Of a stretch of DNA of 64,000 bases, positions 61,101 to 64,000 are shown piece after piece. A model generated the notes under the pieces. That model searched no databases, was not told the origin of the DNA, and was given only the letters and a program-made list of their open reading frames with translations. The number at the start of each line of letters is the position of its first letter. Position 1 is the stretch's first letter. Origin of the DNA: Lutraria lutraria (Eukaryota > Mollusca > Bivalvia > Venerida > Mactridae). The stretch covers positions 74,501 to 138,500 of the forward strand of contig OZ026847.1 of the NCBI GenBank assembly GCA_964023205.1, in the 5' to 3' direction. Made by a program: the position numbers and the translations under genes.

Positions 61101-64000
61101 CCATCTACTTCACCTTGCCAGATAAACTTACTCATCCACGACACTAACCTATTATTCTCCATCTACTTCACCTTGCCAGATAAACTTACCCCTCCACGAC
61201 ACTAACCTATTATTCTCCATCTACTTCACCTTGCCAGATAAACTTACTCATCCACGACACTAACCTATTATTCTCCATCTACTTCACCTTGCCAGATAAA
61301 CTTACTCATCCACGACACTAACCTATTATTCTCCATCTACTTCACCTTGCCAGATAAACTTACTCATCCACGACACTAACCTATTATTTCCATCTAATTC
61401 ACCTTGCCAGATAAACTTACTCATCCACGACACTAACCTATTATTCTCCATCTACTTCACCTTGCCAGATAAACTTACTCATCACTACACTAACCTATTA
61501 ATCTCCATCTAATTCACCTTGCCAGATAAACTTACTCCTCCACGACACTAACCTATTATTATCCATCTATTTCACCTTGCCAGATAAACTTACCCCTCCA
61601 CGACACTAACCTATTATTCTCCATCTACTTCACCTTGCCAGATAAACTTACTCCTCCACGACACTAACCTATTATTCTCCATCTACTTCACCTTGCCAGA
61701 TAAACTTACTCATCCACGACACTAACCAATTATTCTCCATCTACTTCACCTTGCCAGATAAACTTACTCATCCACGACACTAACCTATTATTCTCCATCT
61801 ACTTCACCTTGCCAGATAAACTTACTCATCCACGACACTAACCTATTATTCTCCATCTACTTCACCTTGCCAGATAAACTTACCCCTCCACGACACTAAC
61901 CTATTATTCTCCATCTACTTCACCTTGCCAGATAAACTTACTCATCCACGACACTAACCTATTATTCTCCATCTACTTCACCTTGCCAGATAAACTTACC
62001 CCTCCACGACACTAACCTATTATTCTCCATCTACTTCACCTTGCCAGATAAACTTACTCATCCACGACACTAACCTATTATTCTCCATCTACTTCACCTT
62101 GCCAGATAAACTTACTCATCCACGACACTAACCTATTATTCTCCATCTACTTCACCTTGCCAGATAAACTTACTCATCCACGACACTAACCTATTATTTC
62201 CATCTAATTCACCTTGCCAGATAAACTTACTCATCCACGACACTAACCTATTATTCTCCATCTACTTCACCTTGCCAGATAAACTTACTCATCACTACAC
62301 TAACCTATTAATCTCCATCTAATTCACCTTGCCAGATAAACTTACTCCTCCACGACACTAACCTATTATTATCCATCTATTTCACCTTGCCAGATAAACT
62401 TACCCCTCCACGACACTAACCTATTATTCTCCATCTACTTCACCTTGCCAGATAAACTTACTCCTCCACGACACTAACCTATTATTCTCCATCTACTTCA
62501 CCTTGCCAGATAAACTTACTCATCCACGACACTAACCAATTATTCTCCATCTACTTCACCTTGCCAGATAAACTTACTCATCCACGACACTAACCTATTA
62601 TTCTCCATCTACTTCACCTTGCCAGATAAACTTACTCATCCACGACACTAACCTATTATTCTCCATCTACTTCACCTTGCCAGATAAACTTACCCCTCCA
62701 CGACACTAACCTATTATTCTCCATCTACTTCACCTTGCCAGATAAACTTACTCATCCACGACACTAACCTATTATTCTCCATCTACTTCACCTTGCCAGA
62801 TAAACTTACTCATCCACGACACTAACCTATCATTCTCCATCTACTTCACCTTGCCAGATAAACTTACTCATCCACGACACTAACCTATTATTTCCATCTA
62901 ATTCACCTTGCCAGATAAACTTACTCATCTACGACACTAACCTATTATTCTCCATCTTCTTCACCTTGCCAGATAAAATTACTCATTCACGACACTAATC
63001 TATTATTATCCATCTACTTCACCTTGCCAGATAAACTTACCCCTCCACGACACTAACCTATTATTCTCCATCTACTTCACCTTGCCAGATAAACTTACTC
63101 ATTCACGACACTTATCTATTATTCTCCATCTACTTCACCTTGCCAGATAAACTTACTCCTCCACGACACTAACCTATTATTCTCCATCTACTTCACCTTG
63201 CCAGATAAACTTACTCATCCACGACACTAACCTATTATTCTCCATCTACTTCACCTTGCCAGATAAACTTACTCATCCACGACACTAACCTATTATTGTC
63301 CATCTACTTCACCTTGCCAGTTAAACTTACTCATCCACGACACTAACCTATTATTCTCCATCTACTTCACCTTGCCAGAAAAACTTACTCATCCACGACA
63401 CTAACCTATTATTCTCCATCTACTTCACCTTGCCAGATAAACTTACTCATTCACGACACTAACCTATTATTCTCCATCTACTTCATCTTGCCAGATAAAC
63501 TTACTCATATACGACACTAACCTTTTATTCTCCATCTACTTCACCTTGCCAGATAAACTTACTCATCCACGACACTAACCTATTATTCTCCATCTACTTC
63601 ACCTTGCCAGATAAACTTACTCATCCACTACACTAACCTATTAATCTCCATCTAATTCACCTTGCCAGATAAACTTACTCCTCCACGACACTAACCTATT
63701 ATTATCCATCTACTTCACCTTGCCAGATAAACTTACCCCTCCACGACACTAACCTATTATTCTCCATCTACTTCACCTTGCCAGATAAACTTACTCCTCC
63801 ACGACACTAACCTATTATTCTCCATCTACTTCACCTTGCTAGATAAACTTACTCATCCACGACACTAACCAATTATTCTCCATCTACTTCACCTTGCCAG
63901 ATAAACTTACTCATCCACGACACTAACCTATTATTCTCCATCTACTTCACCTTGCCAGATAAACTTACTCATCCACGACACTAACCTATTATTCTCCATC
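58149..64000. repeat. 58 bp tandem array, about 100 copies, continues past the window end
   Basis: Unit TTCACCTTGCCAGATAAACT + TACTCATCCACGACACTAAC + CTATTATTCTCCATCTAC. The main variable site is ACTCATCC / ACTCATTC / ACTCCTCC / ACCCCTCC. Larger duplications are marked by rare variants: CATCACTACACTAACC at 60786, 61480 and 62290 (about 12 and 14 units), and TTATTTCCATCTAATT at 59357, 59761, 61385, 62190 and 62888. No frame is open for long. Confidence 0.97.

Overview
This is eukaryotic, AT-rich, gene-poor DNA, most probably from a bivalve mollusc. The assignment rests on sequence I recognise by eye: fossil LINE reverse transcriptase tails, tRNA-derived SINEs, and several dispersed repeats that I know from bivalve genomes (the 'TTTTAGCTCACC' and 'GTGAGCGATAGAGGGCC' ends of one family, the 'CCCGCAAACGAAGTTT' family, a 'GGTCAAGGTC' family, and a 'CGCTAAATGTCGCAA' cluster). 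No database search was run, and the species is not determined. I see no intact protein-coding gene. Every recognisable coding stretch is a broken fragment, and most long reading frames are by-products of tandem repeats. || Layout, first half (1-32.6 kb): a LINE 3' half whose tail was hit by a 530 bp inverted-repeat element with a TA duplication (1-1855). A second LINE tail follows (2630-3152), then a 485 bp element with 11 bp inverted ends whose second copy lies 33.8 kb away, then half of a dispersed repeat (about 5500-5885). Next is a 7.4 kb structure bounded by inverted repeats (6739-14113). It contains two fossil genes: one of an uncharacterised family on the + strand and one C2H2 zinc finger gene with two exons on the - strand. 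After that come a CpG-rich hairpin (15.8-16.2 kb), SINE and tRNA-like pieces, and tandem arrays with 67, 30, 62, 14, 21 and 16 bp units, separated by long stretches in which I see nothing. || Layout, second half (32.6-64 kb): about 70 percent of this half is tandem arrays, with units of about 44/89, 61, 37, 73 (21+21+31), 33 and 58 bp. The arrays at 32.7-37.6, 42.2-46.2 and 58.1-64.0 kb are each 4 kb or more, and the last runs off the window end. Between them sit a 5'-truncated LINE, a further LINE remnant, dispersed repeats, a fold-back element and a second, inverted SINE copy. || There is no operon or working gene set to describe. The biology here is genome dynamics: transposon nesting, decay of transposon-borne genes, and growth of minisatellites, several of which start beside a transposon end. 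Arrays in the list add up to roughly 25 kb of the 64 kb. The items most worth following up are the nested inverted-repeat element with its two fossil genes, the paired element with inverted ends and a 3' hairpin, the 58 bp array that begins with an inverted copy of its own unit, and the 898-codon frame over a 33 bp array.
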